Shown here in pieces: positions 5,505 to 5,670 of a stretch of DNA of 5,670 bases. The notes beneath the pieces were generated by a model. The model had not been told where the DNA came from. It did no database searches and worked only from the letters and a program-made list of their open reading frames with translations. The position numbers and the translations under genes were made by a program. The number at the start of each line of letters is the position of its first letter. The first letter of the stretch is position 1. The DNA comes from Dehalococcoidia bacterium (GTDB taxonomy: Bacteria > Chloroflexota > Dehalococcoidia > GIF9 > AB-539-J10): positions 1 to 5,670 of the forward strand of contig JAUWGN010000078.1 in assembly GCA_030606385.1 (NCBI GenBank), read 5' to 3'.

Positions 5505-5513
5505 ATTATAGCA
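5505..5513 (-). promoter_or_regulatory. Extended -10 promoter of the 589-residue gene
   Basis: The minus strand reads TGCTATAAT, an exact extended -10 match, ending nine bases before the ATG at 5495. Transcription would start within a few bases of the ATG, giving a leaderless message; the intervening TTTAGTTGAT has no Shine-Dalgarno site. TTGAAA at 5530-5525 resembles a -35 box but is only 14 bases away, too close for a standard promoter. Confidence 0.55.
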
Positions 5514-5531
5514 CTACTATTTTGTTTCAAT

Positions 5532-5670
5532 TCATACGGTTAATAGTCGACAACTAACGATGCAGATAGCTCTTATCACCCAACGGCCTGAACCTTCATG
5601 CTCAGCCCTAACCTCACCTTGAGTCACTGTACGGTAAACATCAGTGACAAAGTAGCGCCTGAGCGCATGT
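5532..5670 (-). CDS. 3' end of an unidentified ORF, faintly excisionase-like
   Basis: The minus strand is open from the right window edge to a TGA at 5532-5534, giving the last 45 residues of an ORF whose start lies outside. The part VYRTVTQGEVRAEHEGSGRWVI resembles the second half of a small MerR/excisionase-type winged helix, in which a helix is followed by a G-E-L-x-A turn and a strand ending in G-R-W-x-I. The tail, RAICIVSCRLLTV, does not fit any family I know and could follow a frameshift. The ORF is on the same strand as the 589-residue gene and ends 36 bases before its ATG. An excisionase-like protein here would agree with an integrated element, but 45 residues are too few to be sure it is a gene. 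Confidence 0.3.
   Translation of the reverse strand, partial: HALRRYFVTDVYRTVTQGEVRAEHEGSGRWVIRAICIVSCRLLTV

Noticed and set aside
5004..5511. Plus-strand open frames of 89 and 78 codons
   Set aside because: They lie antisense within the 589-residue gene, and their products are rich in Ser, Thr and Arg without domains.
1..5670. CRISPR array
   Set aside because: No regularly spaced direct repeats of the usual length are seen; the only clear repeat is the inverted REP pair.

Overview
The window looks like bacterial chromosome with an accessory right-hand part. The left and centre carry three recognisable genes: a radical SAM enzyme of the AmmeMemoRadiSam type (amrS, minus strand) and, divergent from it, dephospho-CoA kinase (coaE) followed by formamidopyrimidine-DNA glycosylase (mutM). 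Base composition is moderate, and start codons include TTG. No ribosomal RNA or other taxonomic marker is present. The gene set and protein style would fit Chloroflexota (Dehalococcoidia-like) or a related deep-branching bacterium, but that is a weak inference.

Layout. 1-358 (minus): start and most of a Y1/HUH REP-associated transposase (RAYT), cut by the window edge. 388-459: a 72-bp inverted doublet of REP sequences (a REPIN), each with the GTAG foot and a perfect hairpin; one copy supplies the stop codon of amrS. 455-1477 (minus): amrS. 1481-1562: an 82-bp divergent promoter region. 1563-2968 (plus): coaE-mutM, probably one transcript. 2969-3193: noncoding, ending in a promoter and a strong Shine-Dalgarno site. 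3194-3253: a 19-residue Lys-rich peptide. 3277-3501: a two-helix membrane ORF with no ordinary start codon. 3502-3725: noncoding, containing a canonical tRNA T arm and acceptor end without a matching rest of tRNA. 3726-5495 (minus): a 589-residue protein of unknown function with a HEPN-like middle (R-x4-H) and a degenerate zincin-like C-terminal part. 5532-5670 (minus): the 3' end of another ORF running off the edge, faintly excisionase-like.

How the parts fit. coaE makes the last step of coenzyme A synthesis and mutM repairs oxidised guanine; their pairing is positional, not one pathway. RAYT and REPIN form a self-contained enzyme-substrate pair. The tRNA remnant at the junction with the unknown 589-residue gene suggests an integrated or rearranged accessory segment on the right. 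Three genes (amrS, coaE, the 589-residue gene) have a TATAAT box only 8-14 bases before the start and no good Shine-Dalgarno, which points to leaderless mRNAs in this organism, alongside genes with clear ribosome binding sites.
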